This document shows positions 1-8,539 of a stretch of DNA of 64,000 nucleotides, piece by piece. Positions within the stretch are counted from its first letter, which is position 1. Each line of letters starts with the position of its first letter. The DNA is from Shewanella halotolerans (GTDB lineage Bacteria > Pseudomonadota > Gammaproteobacteria > Enterobacterales > Shewanellaceae): positions 124,001 to 188,000 of the forward strand of contig NZ_CP080417.1 in NCBI RefSeq assembly GCF_019457535.1. Direction: 5' to 3'. The notes under the pieces are model-generated. The model was not told the origin of the DNA, searched no databases, and worked only from the letters and a program-made list of their open reading frames with translations. The position numbers and the translations under genes are program-made.

Positions 1-2004
1 GTCGCCGAGTATGGTGGCTCCCGAGATACCGGCCACCTTGCTGTAGTTATCTTCCAGACTCTTGATCACCACCTGCTGCTGGGACAGTAGCTCGTCGACC
101 AGGAGCCCCACCTTGTCGTTGTTGGCATCGACCACCATCACCAGGCCATCTTTAATCTGTTTGGCATCTGCTTCGTGATGGAATGCCTCATAGACCTTGA
201 GCACAGGCAGGTATTCATCCCGCAGACGGATCACCTCATGTTCTTCACTCAGGCGATTGATATGGGCGGCGGGCACCTCGAGCGACTCGTGAATCGCCAC
301 CAGGGGCACCACATAGGTGTGCGTACCAATGCGTACCAACTGACCATCGAGTATCGCCAGGGTGAGTGGCAGGCGTATGGTAAAGCGACTGCCCTTGTCC
401 TGGGTGGATTTCAGCTCTATGGTGCCGTTGAGTTCGTGGATATTTCTTAGCACTACATCCATGCCGACGCCGCGGCCGGAGAGGTCCGAGACCGTCTCTG
501 CGGTAGAGAAGCCGGGTTTGAAGATCAGCTGGTGAATGGCCTCTTCGCTCAGCTCCTCGTCGCTGCCGACCAGTCCCTTGGCGCGTGCCTTATCGAGAAT
601 TTTCTGGGTGTTGAGCCCGGCGCCGTCATCGATGATCTCTATGATGATGTTACCGCCCTGATGGAAGGCATTGAGGGTGAGGGTGCCTGTTTCGGGTTTG
701 CCCTTCTGACGGCGCACCTCTGGGGTCTCCAGACCGTGGTCGAGGGAGTTTCTCACTAGGTGCACCATAGGATCGACTATCTTCTCCATCACAGTCTTAT
801 CCAGCTCGGTATCCTCCCCTTTGAGGACCAGCTCTACTTGTTTGCCCAGTTGCTGGCCTATGTCCCGTACCAGACGGGGGAAGCGGTTGAAGGCGAAGCT
901 GATGGGCAGCATACGGATCTGCATGACACTCTCCTGCAGATCCCGGGTGTGGCTGGCCAGCTGCTCCAGCCCCTGTTTCATGGTGATGAAGGACTCGGGC
1001 GTCATCTCCTCCTGCTGACCGATTTGGCCCAGCATGGCCTGGGTGATCACCAGCTCACCTACCATGTTGATCAGCAGATCTATCTTCTCTATGCTGACGC
1101 GAATGGAGCCAGCGTCCTGGGTCTTGTTGCTGACCACGCTGGGCCTGGTCTGGCTTGCGGGTTTTTCGGGCTGGATACTAGCCGGGGGAGTTGTTTGAGC
1201 ATTGGTTTGAGCATTGGCCTGGGCACTGGTCTGAATATCGTTTTCTGCCGTCGCCTCTATCTCTTTCTCTGTCGCTATCTTGTTGGCCTCGATCGCCTTG
1301 GGCTGAGCCTGATAGTCAATGTCGCATTCATCCTCGACCCATTCGAAGGCTTCCTTGAGACGCGAAAGGGGTTGGTCTGTGGTGAGGGTGAGCGACCAGG
1401 CGAGGTAGCAGGCCTCGGGGTCATACTGAGTGAAGTCGGGGACCTCTTGAGGCAGCAGCTCGACACTGAGTTCGCCACACTGACCCAGCTCGTTGAACAT
1501 CAGCAGGGGGTCGTTACCGTACCTGAGGATGTCCGTGCCCGCCTTGAAGCTGATCTGCCAGGTCGTCAGTTCTGGTGTCTCGGGTTCGCGCGAAGCCGTA
1601 TCTTCTTGTGACTCGGCCTGGGATAGCTCGGCGGCAAACTTCTGCTCCAGATCGGCGAGCATGGGATCGTCGAAGGTTTGCTGATGCATGACTGCGTCGA
1701 GCATGTTGCGCAGCAGGTCGACCGACAGCAGGAGTATGTCCTGATGATGGCTGGTCATCTCGCGGCGGCCATCGCGGATCTCATCCAGCAGCGTCTCTAG
1801 CAGGTGGGTGTAGTTGGCGACCTGGTTAAAACCGAAGGTGCCGCTGCCCCCCTTGATGGAGTGGGCGGCGCGAAAGATGGTGTTGATCGCCTCGGGATCC
1901 GGCGCGGCGATATCGAGCTTAAGCAGCTCGGACTCCATGCTTTCCAAGCCCTCTAGGCTTTCTTCAAAGAAGACTTGGCTGAATTGACTCAGATCGATTT
2001 CCAT
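1..2004 (-). CDS. cheA: Chemotaxis histidine kinase CheA (3' end cut by window)
   Basis: Read on the minus strand from ATG at 2004, the frame stays open for 668 codons to the window edge, so the C-terminus is missing. An HPt domain at the N-terminus carries the phosphorylatable His48 in AAHSIKGGSGTFG. An acidic, Gln/Ala-rich linker follows, then a dimerisation helix pair, the HATPase domain (N-box LVRNSLDHGLE near residue 418, and G-box DLSGRGVGMDVV) and part of a CheW-like domain. CheA autophosphorylates on His in response to receptors and passes phosphate to CheY. cheY ends 21 nt upstream, and a STAS gene precedes it, so the three form one operon. The STAS partner suggests a pathway other than the main flagellar one, but the sequence does not prove this. 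Confidence 0.93.
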   Translation of the reverse strand, partial: MEIDLSQFSQVFFEESLEGLESMESELLKLDIAAPDPEAINTIFRAAHSIKGGSGTFGFNQVANYTHLLETLLDEIRDGRREMTSHHQDILLLSVDLLRNMLDAVMHQQTFDDPMLADLEQKFAAELSQAESQEDTASREPETPELTTWQISFKAGTDILRYGNDPLLMFNELGQCGELSVELLPQEVPDFTQYDPEACYLAWSLTLTTDQPLSRLKEAFEWVEDECDIDYQAQPKAIEANKIATEKEIEATAENDIQTSAQANAQTNAQTTPPASIQPEKPASQTRPSVVSNKTQDAGSIRVSIEKIDLLINMVGELVITQAMLGQIGQQEEMTPESFITMKQGLEQLASHTRDLQESVMQIRMLPISFAFNRFPRLVRDIGQQLGKQVELVLKGEDTELDKTVMEKIVDPMVHLVRNSLDHGLETPEVRRQKGKPETGTLTLNAFHQGGNIIIEIIDDGAGLNTQKILDKARAKGLVGSDEELSEEAIHQLIFKPGFSTAETVSDLSGRGVGMDVVLRNIHELNGTIELKSTQDKGSRFTIRLPLTLAILDGQLVRIGTHTYVVPLVAIHESLEVPAAHINRLSEEHEVIRLRDEYLPVLKVYEAFHHEADAKQIKDGLVMVVDANNDKVGLLVDELLSQQQVVIKSLEDNYSKVAGISGATILGD

Positions 2005-2025
2005 ATCCCACCATCCAGACTCAGA

Positions 2026-2388
2026 TTAACGTAACACCTTGTTGACCGTGGCAAGCAGCTGGTCTGGGTTAAAGGGTTTGACTATCCAGCCGGTGGCTCC
2101 GGCCGAGCGTCCCTCCTGCTTCTTGTCGCTGCCCGATTCTGTGGTGAGCATCAGCAGAGGGGTGAACTTGTAGTTGGGCAGGCTGCGTAGATTACGGATT
2201 AGTGTGATGCCGTCCATCACTGGCATGTTGACGTCTGAGATCACCAGGTCATAGTCCTGGCTCTTCGCCTGGGTCAACGCTTCGTCACCGTTGCAGGCTT
2301 CGGTCACGTCGAATCCCGCTGTCTTGAGGGTAAAGCCCACCATCTGACGCATGGAGGCTGAATCATCCACTGCGAGTATCTTCTTCAT
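2026..2388 (-). CDS. cheY: CheY-like single-domain response regulator
   Basis: A 120-residue receiver domain and nothing else. It shows the acidic pair VDDSAS near the N-terminus, the phospho-acceptor Asp in VISDVNMPVMDG, the Thr in MLTTES and the Lys in IVKPFNP, so all receiver active-site positions are present. The start at 2388 was chosen because it matches the family N-terminus and overlaps the upstream STAS stop by four bases (ATGA). A longer upstream frame would run through the STAS gene. It is the likely phosphate acceptor of the adjacent CheA. The lack of an output domain means it acts by protein-protein contact. Confidence 0.93.
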   Translation of the reverse strand: MKKILAVDDSASMRQMVGFTLKTAGFDVTEACNGDEALTQAKSQDYDLVISDVNMPVMDGITLIRNLRSLPNYKFTPLLMLTTESGSDKKQEGRSAGATGWIVKPFNPDQLLATVNKVLR

Positions 2389-2684
2389 TCCTGAATTCTC
2401 TCCTGAGCAAGCACAAAGATCTGTGTCGCGTCGAGCCCCAACTCGGCCAAGGTATGTTCGACCTCCTCTGCGGGCGGTGTCCACTCGATGGCATGGTGGT
2501 GCGTCTGGCAATAGTGATGCAAAAAGTAGAGCAGCTGCGCACCTGAGGTATCGACCCGGGTCAACTGGCTGGCGTCGATACACAAGGCGTCAGACGCTGT
2601 GAGTTGTTCGGCAATATCGTGATGGACCTGCTGGATGTTACGAATCGTCAGCTCGGACGCTAAGCGAATCGGACTCTGGGTCAT
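2385..2684 (-). CDS. STAS-domain protein (anti-anti-sigma-like)
   Basis: This 99-residue protein consists of one STAS domain. The stretch ALCIDASQLTRVDTSGAQLL holds the conserved Asp-Thr-Ser at the position that is phosphorylated in SpoIIAA-like antagonists. It is the first gene of the STAS-cheY-cheA operon and overlaps cheY by four bases. Such STAS proteins often accompany chemotaxis-like clusters in Gammaproteobacteria. The partner is unknown, and a regulatory binding role is inferred from the fold only. Confidence 0.8.
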   Translation of the reverse strand: MTQSPIRLASELTIRNIQQVHHDIAEQLTASDALCIDASQLTRVDTSGAQLLYFLHHYCQTHHHAIEWTPPAEEVEHTLAELGLDATQIFVLAQERIQE

Positions 2685-2788
2685 CGGGGGGCTCCTCTAC
2701 AATCCCTGTCAATAAGACTCCACTAGGATCAAAAGATAGACGGTAAATAAGAGGCTTGCCTGAAAAATAACAGTTTTTTAACTAAATA

Positions 2789-2807
2789 GGCTCCCGAGTG
2801 AGGAGCC
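2789..2807 (-). terminator. Weak hairpin after the SCO gene
   Basis: On the minus strand, 6-bp arms GGCTCC/GGAGCC enclose a 7-nt loop 40 nt past the SCO stop codon. Only a short T-poor tail follows, so this may be a weak terminator for the cytochrome oxidase assembly operon. The rest of 2685-2847 shows nothing clear. Confidence 0.4.
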
Positions 2808-2847
2808 AGTGATGTGTGATGAAAGCAAATTTGACCAGTGATTCTTG

Positions 2848-3483
2848 CTATTCACCATAGTGAGTCGCCAGGGCGATCACATCATGAATGAGGTTCTTGT
2901 TGCGGATCTGCGGCAGCTGTCGCGGATCCAGGCTGGTGGGCTTAACCGTGGCCACCCGGGTGCCGTCGGGGGAGATGAGCACCATGGAGGCGCTGTGATC
3001 CACCTGATAGTTTTCGCCTTCGCCTACCATGGTATAGACGAAGCCCAGCTCCCGGGTCAGCGGCAGTAACTGGCTATGGGGGGCCGTGACCGCAACGAAG
3101 TTAGGATTGAAGAAGTTGATGTAATCCTTGAGTTTGGCCTGAGTATCCCGGGCCGGATCGACCGACAGAAACACCACCTGTAGATCTACTACGCCTTCCA
3201 GCTGTTGATAGGCCGCCGCCAGCTTGCCCAGTGTGGTGGGGCAGACATCCGGGCAGGAGGTGTAACCGACGAAGAACAGGCTCCACTTGTCTTTTAGCCT
3301 GGCGTTGGTGAAGGCCTTGCCGTTCTGATCTGTCAGCTCGAAGGGGGACAGAGGTCGCTGCTGGGGATAACGATAGCTGGTGAGCAGCTCAGGCGGCGTC
3401 GCTTGACCCGTGAAGTTAACCGCCGCGATCGCCCCCAGGCCGCTGAAGATGAGTAAAGTTAGGACTATCCATAGCGGTTTCAT
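2848..3483 (-). CDS. SCO1/SenC family copper chaperone
   Basis: This 211-residue protein has one N-terminal membrane anchor (about residues 4-22) and a periplasmic thioredoxin-like domain. The copper site is complete: Cys77 and Cys81 in CPDVC and His163 in VDHSASM. SCO proteins deliver copper to, or reduce, the CuA centre of cytochrome c oxidase subunit II. It is the last gene of the oxidase assembly operon, starting 4 nt after cyoE ends. Its target is very likely the CuA site of CoxB encoded in the same cluster. Confidence 0.92.
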   Translation of the reverse strand: MKPLWIVLTLLIFSGLGAIAAVNFTGQATPPELLTSYRYPQQRPLSPFELTDQNGKAFTNARLKDKWSLFFVGYTSCPDVCPTTLGKLAAAYQQLEGVVDLQVVFLSVDPARDTQAKLKDYINFFNPNFVAVTAPHSQLLPLTRELGFVYTMVGEGENYQVDHSASMVLISPDGTRVATVKPTSLDPRQLPQIRNKNLIHDVIALATHYGE

Positions 3484-3487
3484 TGCG

Positions 3488-4390
3488 TTAGCTCCAGAGG
3501 TAGTGGTCGACCAGGAGCAGCAAGAAGAGCAGCATCAGATGGTAGATGGAGAAGCGAAACACCTGCATCGCCAGGCCCGGCTTGTCTCGATACTTGAGCT
3601 GCCAGGCCTTATAGATGAAGCCACAACTCAACAGGGTCGACCCCATCAGATAGAGGGGGCCGCACATGCCAACCAACACTGGGTAGAGGCAGGCCAGCGC
3701 CAGTAATACCGTATAGAGCATGATGCAGGTCTTGGTAAACTCGACGCCGTGGGTGACGGGCAGCATGGGCACATCGACCTTGGCATATTCGGCGCGCCTG
3801 TGGATCGCCAGCGCCCAGAAGTGGGGCGGGGTCCAGGCGAAGATGATGATCACCAGCAGCAAGGCATGGCCGTGAAACTCGCCGGTGATCGCCGTCCAAC
3901 CCAGCAGGGGGGGCATGGCGCCGGCCAGACCGCCGACGACGATATTCTGCGGTGTCGCGCGCTTGAGATAGGCGGTATAGATCACCGCGTAGCCGATGAG
4001 GCTGGCGAAGGTGAGCCAGGCGGTTAGCGGGTTGACGGCCCAGTAGAGCAGCGCAAAGCCGAGAATCGCCATGGCGGTGGCAAAGGTGAGCGCCTTGGTG
4101 ATAGAGACCCGGCCTTTGGGGAGCGGACGGTTATAGGTGCGGGCCATCAGGCCGTCGATGCGGCGGTCGATCAGATGGTTATAGGCGGCAGCGGCCCCCG
4201 CCATCATGCCTATGCCCACCAGGCCGGCGATCAGTGGCTGAACCGGTACCGCGCCTGGCACCGCCAGACACATGCCGACCAACACGGTCAGCAGCATCAG
4301 GGCAACCACCCTAGGCTTAGTCATCTCGAGGTAGGCGCGCCAGGGTAGCGGGGTGGCGACAGGCTTAGTGATTGTCATAGGTTTGGCCAT
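3488..4390 (-). CDS. cyoE: Protoheme IX farnesyltransferase (heme O synthase)
   Basis: A 300-residue integral membrane prenyltransferase of the UbiA superfamily with about nine membrane helices. The Asp-rich substrate motif is NHLIDRRIDGLMARTYNRPL, and the second loop motif is around YTAYLKR. It adds a farnesyl group to heme B to make heme O, which ctaA next door converts to heme A. It lies between ctaA (12-nt gap) and SCO (4-nt gap), so heme and copper maturation are co-transcribed. The name ctaB is also used for this gene in caa3/aa3 clusters. Confidence 0.95.
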   Translation of the reverse strand: MAKPMTITKPVATPLPWRAYLEMTKPRVVALMLLTVLVGMCLAVPGAVPVQPLIAGLVGIGMMAGAAAAYNHLIDRRIDGLMARTYNRPLPKGRVSITKALTFATAMAILGFALLYWAVNPLTAWLTFASLIGYAVIYTAYLKRATPQNIVVGGLAGAMPPLLGWTAITGEFHGHALLLVIIIFAWTPPHFWALAIHRRAEYAKVDVPMLPVTHGVEFTKTCIMLYTVLLALACLYPVLVGMCGPLYLMGSTLLSCGFIYKAWQLKYRDKPGLAMQVFRFSIYHLMLLFLLLLVDHYLWS

Positions 4391-4402
4391 GGCGATGCCT
4401 CC

Positions 4403-5386
4403 TTATGCCTTACGCCACAGGGCGTAGTTGATGAAGACCAAGGTGAGTAACAGGAGTGCGGCGCCCGCGTTATGGGACACGGCGATCCCTAGGGGAAGGT
4501 GCAGTACTACGTTGCTGATCCCTAGGGCTATCTGTAGGCACAATAACCCCAGGAGGACCCAGGCGCTGCGTCTCAGCAGCTGAGAGTGTGAGAATTTGAT
4601 CATGCGATACACCAGCCAGAGCAGGGCGGTCGCCGTGATGATGGCGCCGAACCTGTGCGCCACATGAATTGTCATGCGGGAGGAGTAATCCAGTATGCCG
4701 AACTCGTAGCTACCTTCCGTCTTGTGCAGGGGATAGAAGGCGTGCAGCGGGTCTAGGTTGCTTACCCAGTCTCCTTCGCAGATGGGCAGTGTGGTGCAGG
4801 CCAGCGCCGCATAGTTAGAGGAGGTCCAGCCGCCCAGGATGATCTGCAGTACGAGTAGGCAAAGGCAGAAGAGGGCGTAGGGTGCCAGTTTTCGCAGCCT
4901 TGGCTCGCCGCCGGGTAGGCGTAGCGGCTTGGTTCTGAGATAGAGGAGCCACAATAAGGAGATCAGGGTAAAGCCGCCTATCAGGTGAGACATCACCACC
5001 ACGGGCATGAGTTTCATGGTGACAGTCCACATCCCCAGCGCCGCCTGGAACAGGATCAGCAGGGCGATAAAGCTCGGCAGCTTCTTGGGGGCGTCGGGCT
5101 GCCTGAAGCTGATAAAGAGGATTAAGGCGACCAGCAGGCCCAGGGTGCCGGCAATATATCTATGGATCATCTCCAGCCAAGCCTTCTCAGGTTCTACCGT
5201 GTGTTCGGGAAAGCTGTCCTGTGCCTTGGCCAGCTCATGGCTCTGGGTAGGCACCTTGATCATGCCATAGCAGCCGGGCCAGTCGGGGCAGCCAAGGCCG
5301 GCGTCAGACAGTCGGGTGTAGGCGCCCATCAGGATAACGCACAGGGTAAAAACCAGGGTGAGTTTGAGTAGGGATGTCATCTGCAT
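4403..5386 (-). CDS. ctaA: Heme A synthase (COX15/CtaA family)
   Basis: A 327-residue membrane protein with about eight helices. The N-terminal helix is followed by the family signature GAYTRLSDAGLGCPDWPGCY. Conserved His residues lie in IHRYIAG, SHLIGG, HVAHRFG and SHNAG, as expected for heme ligands. It oxidises the C8 methyl of heme O to formyl, giving heme A for CoxA. Its start overlaps the stop of the upstream gene by one base (TAATG), which suggests translational coupling. Confidence 0.94.
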   Translation of the reverse strand: MQMTSLLKLTLVFTLCVILMGAYTRLSDAGLGCPDWPGCYGMIKVPTQSHELAKAQDSFPEHTVEPEKAWLEMIHRYIAGTLGLLVALILFISFRQPDAPKKLPSFIALLILFQAALGMWTVTMKLMPVVVMSHLIGGFTLISLLWLLYLRTKPLRLPGGEPRLRKLAPYALFCLCLLVLQIILGGWTSSNYAALACTTLPICEGDWVSNLDPLHAFYPLHKTEGSYEFGILDYSSRMTIHVAHRFGAIITATALLWLVYRMIKFSHSQLLRRSAWVLLGLLCLQIALGISNVVLHLPLGIAVSHNAGAALLLLTLVFINYALWRKA

Positions 5387-5937
5387 TAGCCGACCCTCGA
5401 CAGTTTAAGCATCTTTCTTAAGTCGGCGATCATCGCCTTACCCAGCATCAGCTGGGCCTGCTCATCTTCAACCTGGGCATAGCGCATCACCAGGGAGCCC
5501 AGGGGATCCACTATGATGATCTCTTCCCGAGTTAGCATCTGGCTGAGCGCCTCGGTAGCCTGGGCTGTGGTGAAGCTGAACTCACTCTCCTGCAGCGCGG
5601 CGAGATCGCTTTCTGCCTGCAGCAGTATGATGGGGTTGACCCTGTGTTGGTCCCGTCCCAGGGCGATCTGGCTCTGATGCAGTATGTAGAGTCGGTTCAT
5701 GCAGGCCTGATCACATTGGGTCGGCAACAGGTAGATCATCTGCCAGTGCTTGGGCATGGGGTTGGCCATCGCCAAGCGGGCGTAGTTGGTATCGGGCGGC
5801 AGGAGTTCGCCCTTGTTGGTGACGCCACCATGGTAGAGATTCAGACTCAGCACCAGCTTTGCCACCGCAACGGGCAAGACAAATACCAGTAGCAAGATCA
5901 GTAGGGGTTTTGCGCCTCGGCTCTTTGGGGATCTCAT
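5386..5937 (-). CDS. Small membrane-anchored SCO-like protein of the oxidase cluster
   Basis: This 183-residue protein has a basic N-terminus, one membrane helix at about residues 11-32 and a soluble periplasmic part. I do not recognise a named family. Cys75 and Cys79 form CDQAC inside a segment that resembles the SCO CxxxC region (LLPTQCDQACMNRL versus SCO GYTSCPDVCPTTL). The downstream SCO histidine is not evident. A degenerate thioredoxin-like fold is likely. Its place between SURF1 and ctaA, with a one-base overlap with ctaA, points to oxidase assembly. The function is inferred from context only. Confidence 0.75.
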   Translation of the reverse strand: MRSPKSRGAKPLLILLLVFVLPVAVAKLVLSLNLYHGGVTNKGELLPPDTNYARLAMANPMPKHWQMIYLLPTQCDQACMNRLYILHQSQIALGRDQHRVNPIILLQAESDLAALQESEFSFTTAQATEALSQMLTREEIIIVDPLGSLVMRYAQVEDEQAQLMLGKAMIADLRKMLKLSRVG

Positions 5938-6108
5938 CTTAATCCTCTGTTGATTATTTTATGGGTTAGCGCGTGCCAGACACCGAAAAATATCAACTCC
6001 CCGAGACGGCTAGGAAGTGACCATTTACCTGGGTGAGCCCCCGTTAATTTGGGGTGCCTATTGTTTAACCTACAGGGTCAGCTGGTTTTGCGCAACAAGT
6101 TACGGCAC

Positions 6109-6864
6109 TCATTTGTTTTTTCTGGATTTTTCATTTTTCCTCTTAAATATCAGAAGGTAAGTCATAAGCATCAGAAATACGGTCGCCATGGAAAACCACT
6201 GTAGTGCATAGCCCTGATGCTTCTGGGCACTCATGGGGATCGGCTGCCAGGGATGGGGTAGCGCGCTGCCCGGAATCGTCTCGGGTTGGAGTATGGCGGG
6301 GGCGAGCGGCAGCCCAAGTGTTTGCGATAACTCAGGCAGGTTAAGGTTCTGGATCCGCATGGGGGAGCCCGTTTCGGCCATCAGATGCTGACTCAAGGGG
6401 TTGCTGGCTCGCTGATAGACGCGACCGCTCAGTGTTTCCTCTCGGCTTAGTTTGGTTAATTGGGGCAGTTTCTGTCTGTCCAGGCCGCTGTCGATAAAGC
6501 CAAGCTCGACCAGCAGCAAGGGAGTATCGGCCTCGATCTCGGTCTCGACACGCATCACCTGATAGGCAAGATAACCGACGCGGCCCTCATATACCTGGTT
6601 GTCTAGCAGTATGATGGGGGCATCCACAGGTGTCGCCTTGACCTCCAGACGGTAGCCGGTGAGGGACCCGCGCTCGGCTAAGACGAGCAGACTCTGATAA
6701 TCCAGCGGCGCGGCGGCCTGCTTGAGGGTGAGCGCCTGTTGCAGCGCCTGCTTCTCGGCGGCCCTGTCTAACTGCCACAGTCCCAGCTTGACCAGAATGG
6801 TGAATACCAGCAAAGTAACTAAAACGAGAAAAATCGTGCCACCGCGAACCGTGGGAGCCTTCAT
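6109..6864 (-). CDS. SURF1 family cytochrome oxidase assembly protein
   Basis: Starting at 6864 gives 251 residues: an N-terminal helix (about 9-28) with the SURF1 signature LGLWQLDRAAEK, a periplasmic domain, and a second helix near the C-terminus ending in a lysine-rich tail. SURF1 proteins assist insertion of heme A into subunit I. The start is uncertain. ATG at 6864 shares bases with the start codon of the divergent gene at 6863, and has no clear ribosome site. In-frame ATGs at 6915 and 6975 would extend the protein into the opposite-strand gene. The 171 bp downstream (5938-6108) hold no evident gene. Confidence 0.88.
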   Translation of the reverse strand: MKAPTVRGGTIFLVLVTLLVFTILVKLGLWQLDRAAEKQALQQALTLKQAAAPLDYQSLLVLAERGSLTGYRLEVKATPVDAPIILLDNQVYEGRVGYLAYQVMRVETEIEADTPLLLVELGFIDSGLDRQKLPQLTKLSREETLSGRVYQRASNPLSQHLMAETGSPMRIQNLNLPELSQTLGLPLAPAILQPETIPGSALPHPWQPIPMSAQKHQGYALQWFSMATVFLMLMTYLLIFKRKNEKSRKNK

Positions 6865-7081
6865 GAGCGAAATACTGCTATTTAAGATCGTCTTAGTACT
6901 GCTATTGGTCTTCATTATCTTTAATCTTGGCCGGGCCTTATTTGTTTTGGTGAAGGGAGAAGGCAAGGCGCCCATGAGTCAGTATCTGGGGCGACGTGTG
7001 CTCTTCTCTGTGCTGGTGGTGATCCTGTTGTTGGTTGCTCTGGGACTGGGGGTCATCACTCCCAATCCCAGACCCTATTAG
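6863..7081 (+). CDS. DUF2909 twin-transmembrane small protein
   Basis: A 72-residue protein with two hydrophobic helices (about residues 4-24 and 47-66) separated by a short basic loop, matching the small twin-transmembrane DUF2909 family often found in cytochrome oxidase clusters. A ribosome site GGGAG lies 7 nt before ATG 6863. It is the only plus-strand gene in the oxidase locus: its start codon overlaps that of SURF1 on the other strand, and it converges on coxC with a 15-nt gap. A role in oxidase assembly or stability is inferred from context. Confidence 0.8.
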   Translation: MSEILLFKIVLVLLLVFIIFNLGRALFVLVKGEGKAPMSQYLGRRVLFSVLVVILLLVALGLGVITPNPRPY

Positions 7082-7096
7082 TCTCTCGATTCGTCG

Positions 7097-7972
7097 CTAA
7101 AGCACATAGACGAATACGAACAGGCAGAGCCAGACCACATCCACAAAGTGCCAATACCAACTGCCCGCCTGGAAGGCGAAATGCTTATCCGGCGTGAAAT
7201 GCCCCCTCAGTACCCGCAAGAAGAGCACGAACAGAAAGATAGTCCCCAGGGTCACGTGCATGCCGTGAAATCCGGTGAGCAGGAAGAAGGTATTACCATA
7301 AACGCCAGAGGAGAGAGTCAGCCCCATCTCCTGATAGGCGTGGGCATACTCTTTTGCCTGGAGGAAGAGGAAGGCAAGACCTAAGAGTATGGTGATGCCT
7401 AGCCAGAGGGTGAGCGCGGTGCGTTTGCTCTTCTCCAGGCTCACATGGGCGAAATGCAGAGTTACCGACGAGGTCAGCAGTATGATGGTGTTGTAAAGGG
7501 GCAGACCCGTCCAGCCCATGGCCTCCGTCTTGGTGCCGTCCGGTGTGGTGACCAGAGGCCAGACCGCCTGGAAATTGGGCCAGAGCACTTCGTGGGTCAT
7601 GGCATTGTTCGAGGCGCCACCGAGCCAGGGCACGGCAATGGTTCGGGCATAGAGCAGGGCACCGAAGAAGGCGGCAAAGAACATCACCTCGGAAAAGATA
7701 AACCAGCTCATTCCTTGGCGGAAGGAGCGATCCATCTGTTTAGAGTAGAGGCCAGACATGGACTCGCCGATCACTGTCCTGAACCAGCCGAAGACCATGT
7801 AGAGGATGACGGCGATCCCGGCTGTAAGGATATAACCGCCGCTAGTCTGCTCCGTCTGTAACTGCTGTACATAACTGCCGGCGCCATAGGCGATGAGGAA
7901 GAGGCCGAAGGCACCTATGATGGGCCAGGCACTCTGGGCGGGGACATAGTAGTGTTCATGTTTGCTTGTCAT
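7097..7972 (-). CDS. coxC: Cytochrome c oxidase subunit III
   Basis: A 291-residue membrane protein with about seven helices. Typical subunit III segments are visible, such as FFLLTGFHGMHVTLG, and the C-terminal SWYWHFVDVVWL, where the conserved WHFVDVVW motif lies. It belongs to the haem-copper oxidase complex and stabilises subunit I and proton uptake. It overlaps ctaG by four bases (ATGA), so the two are probably translationally coupled. Confidence 0.95.
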   Translation of the reverse strand: MTSKHEHYYVPAQSAWPIIGAFGLFLIAYGAGSYVQQLQTEQTSGGYILTAGIAVILYMVFGWFRTVIGESMSGLYSKQMDRSFRQGMSWFIFSEVMFFAAFFGALLYARTIAVPWLGGASNNAMTHEVLWPNFQAVWPLVTTPDGTKTEAMGWTGLPLYNTIILLTSSVTLHFAHVSLEKSKRTALTLWLGITILLGLAFLFLQAKEYAHAYQEMGLTLSSGVYGNTFFLLTGFHGMHVTLGTIFLFVLFLRVLRGHFTPDKHFAFQAGSWYWHFVDVVWLCLFVFVYVL

Positions 7973-8538
7973 TTCGAAGCTCCTTGCTCAACATCATCTA
8001 CGTACCCCTTGTCGGTGATGTTGTATAGCGTATAAGAGAGAGTCAGTGTCGAGATCTGCTCGGGCAGCTCGGTATCGACATAGAAGATCAAAGGTAATTG
8101 CGCATCGGCATTGGCATCGAGTTTTTGCTGGTTAAAGCAGAAGCACTCTGTCTTGTGGAAATAGGCCGCGCCCTGTCCCGGAGAGACAGAGGGAATAGCC
8201 TGTCCGACAATCTGCTGCGCCGAGAGATTTTTGGCGTGAAACTGAGTACGAATCACCTCACCCGGATGCACCTGAATGCGTTTCATCTCAGGGGCGAAGA
8301 CCCAAGGCATATCTTTCTGGGTCTGTGCCATAAATTCGACCGATACGGTGCGGCTGGTGTCTATGGTCACCGCCTTATATTCGGCGGCGGTCGATTGCGT
8401 CTTACCATTGATGCCTAATTTTTCACATAGCACATCGTATAGAGGCACCAAGGCGAATCCGAAGCCGAACATGCCCACGCAACCTAATAGCAGCAGGCCG
8501 ATCAGCTTACGGTTGGAGTACGCCTTAGTGTCCGTCAT
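7969..8538 (-). CDS. ctaG: Cytochrome c oxidase assembly protein CtaG/Cox11
   Basis: A 189-residue protein with one N-terminal helix (about residues 11-33) and a periplasmic immunoglobulin-like domain. The copper-binding motif ECFCFNQQ gives Cys132 and Cys134, and a third candidate is Cys38 in DVLCEK. Cox11 inserts CuB into subunit I, complementing the CuA role of SCO. It sits one base after coxA and overlaps coxC by four bases, the usual order coxB-coxA-ctaG-coxC. Confidence 0.95.
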   Translation of the reverse strand: MTDTKAYSNRKLIGLLLLGCVGMFGFGFALVPLYDVLCEKLGINGKTQSTAAEYKAVTIDTSRTVSVEFMAQTQKDMPWVFAPEMKRIQVHPGEVIRTQFHAKNLSAQQIVGQAIPSVSPGQGAAYFHKTECFCFNQQKLDANADAQLPLIFYVDTELPEQISTLTLSYTLYNITDKGYVDDVEQGASK

Positions 8539-8539
8539 G

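Noticed and set aside
760..1611. 283-residue frame on the plus strand
   Set aside because: It lies wholly opposite cheA, whose HPt, HATPase and CheW segments are clear on the minus strand. Its composition is that of a shadow frame.
2388..2583. Longer 185-residue form of CheY
   Set aside because: The extra 65 residues run through the STAS gene in another frame and look like no known domain. The internal start matches the family and overlaps the STAS stop as ATGA.
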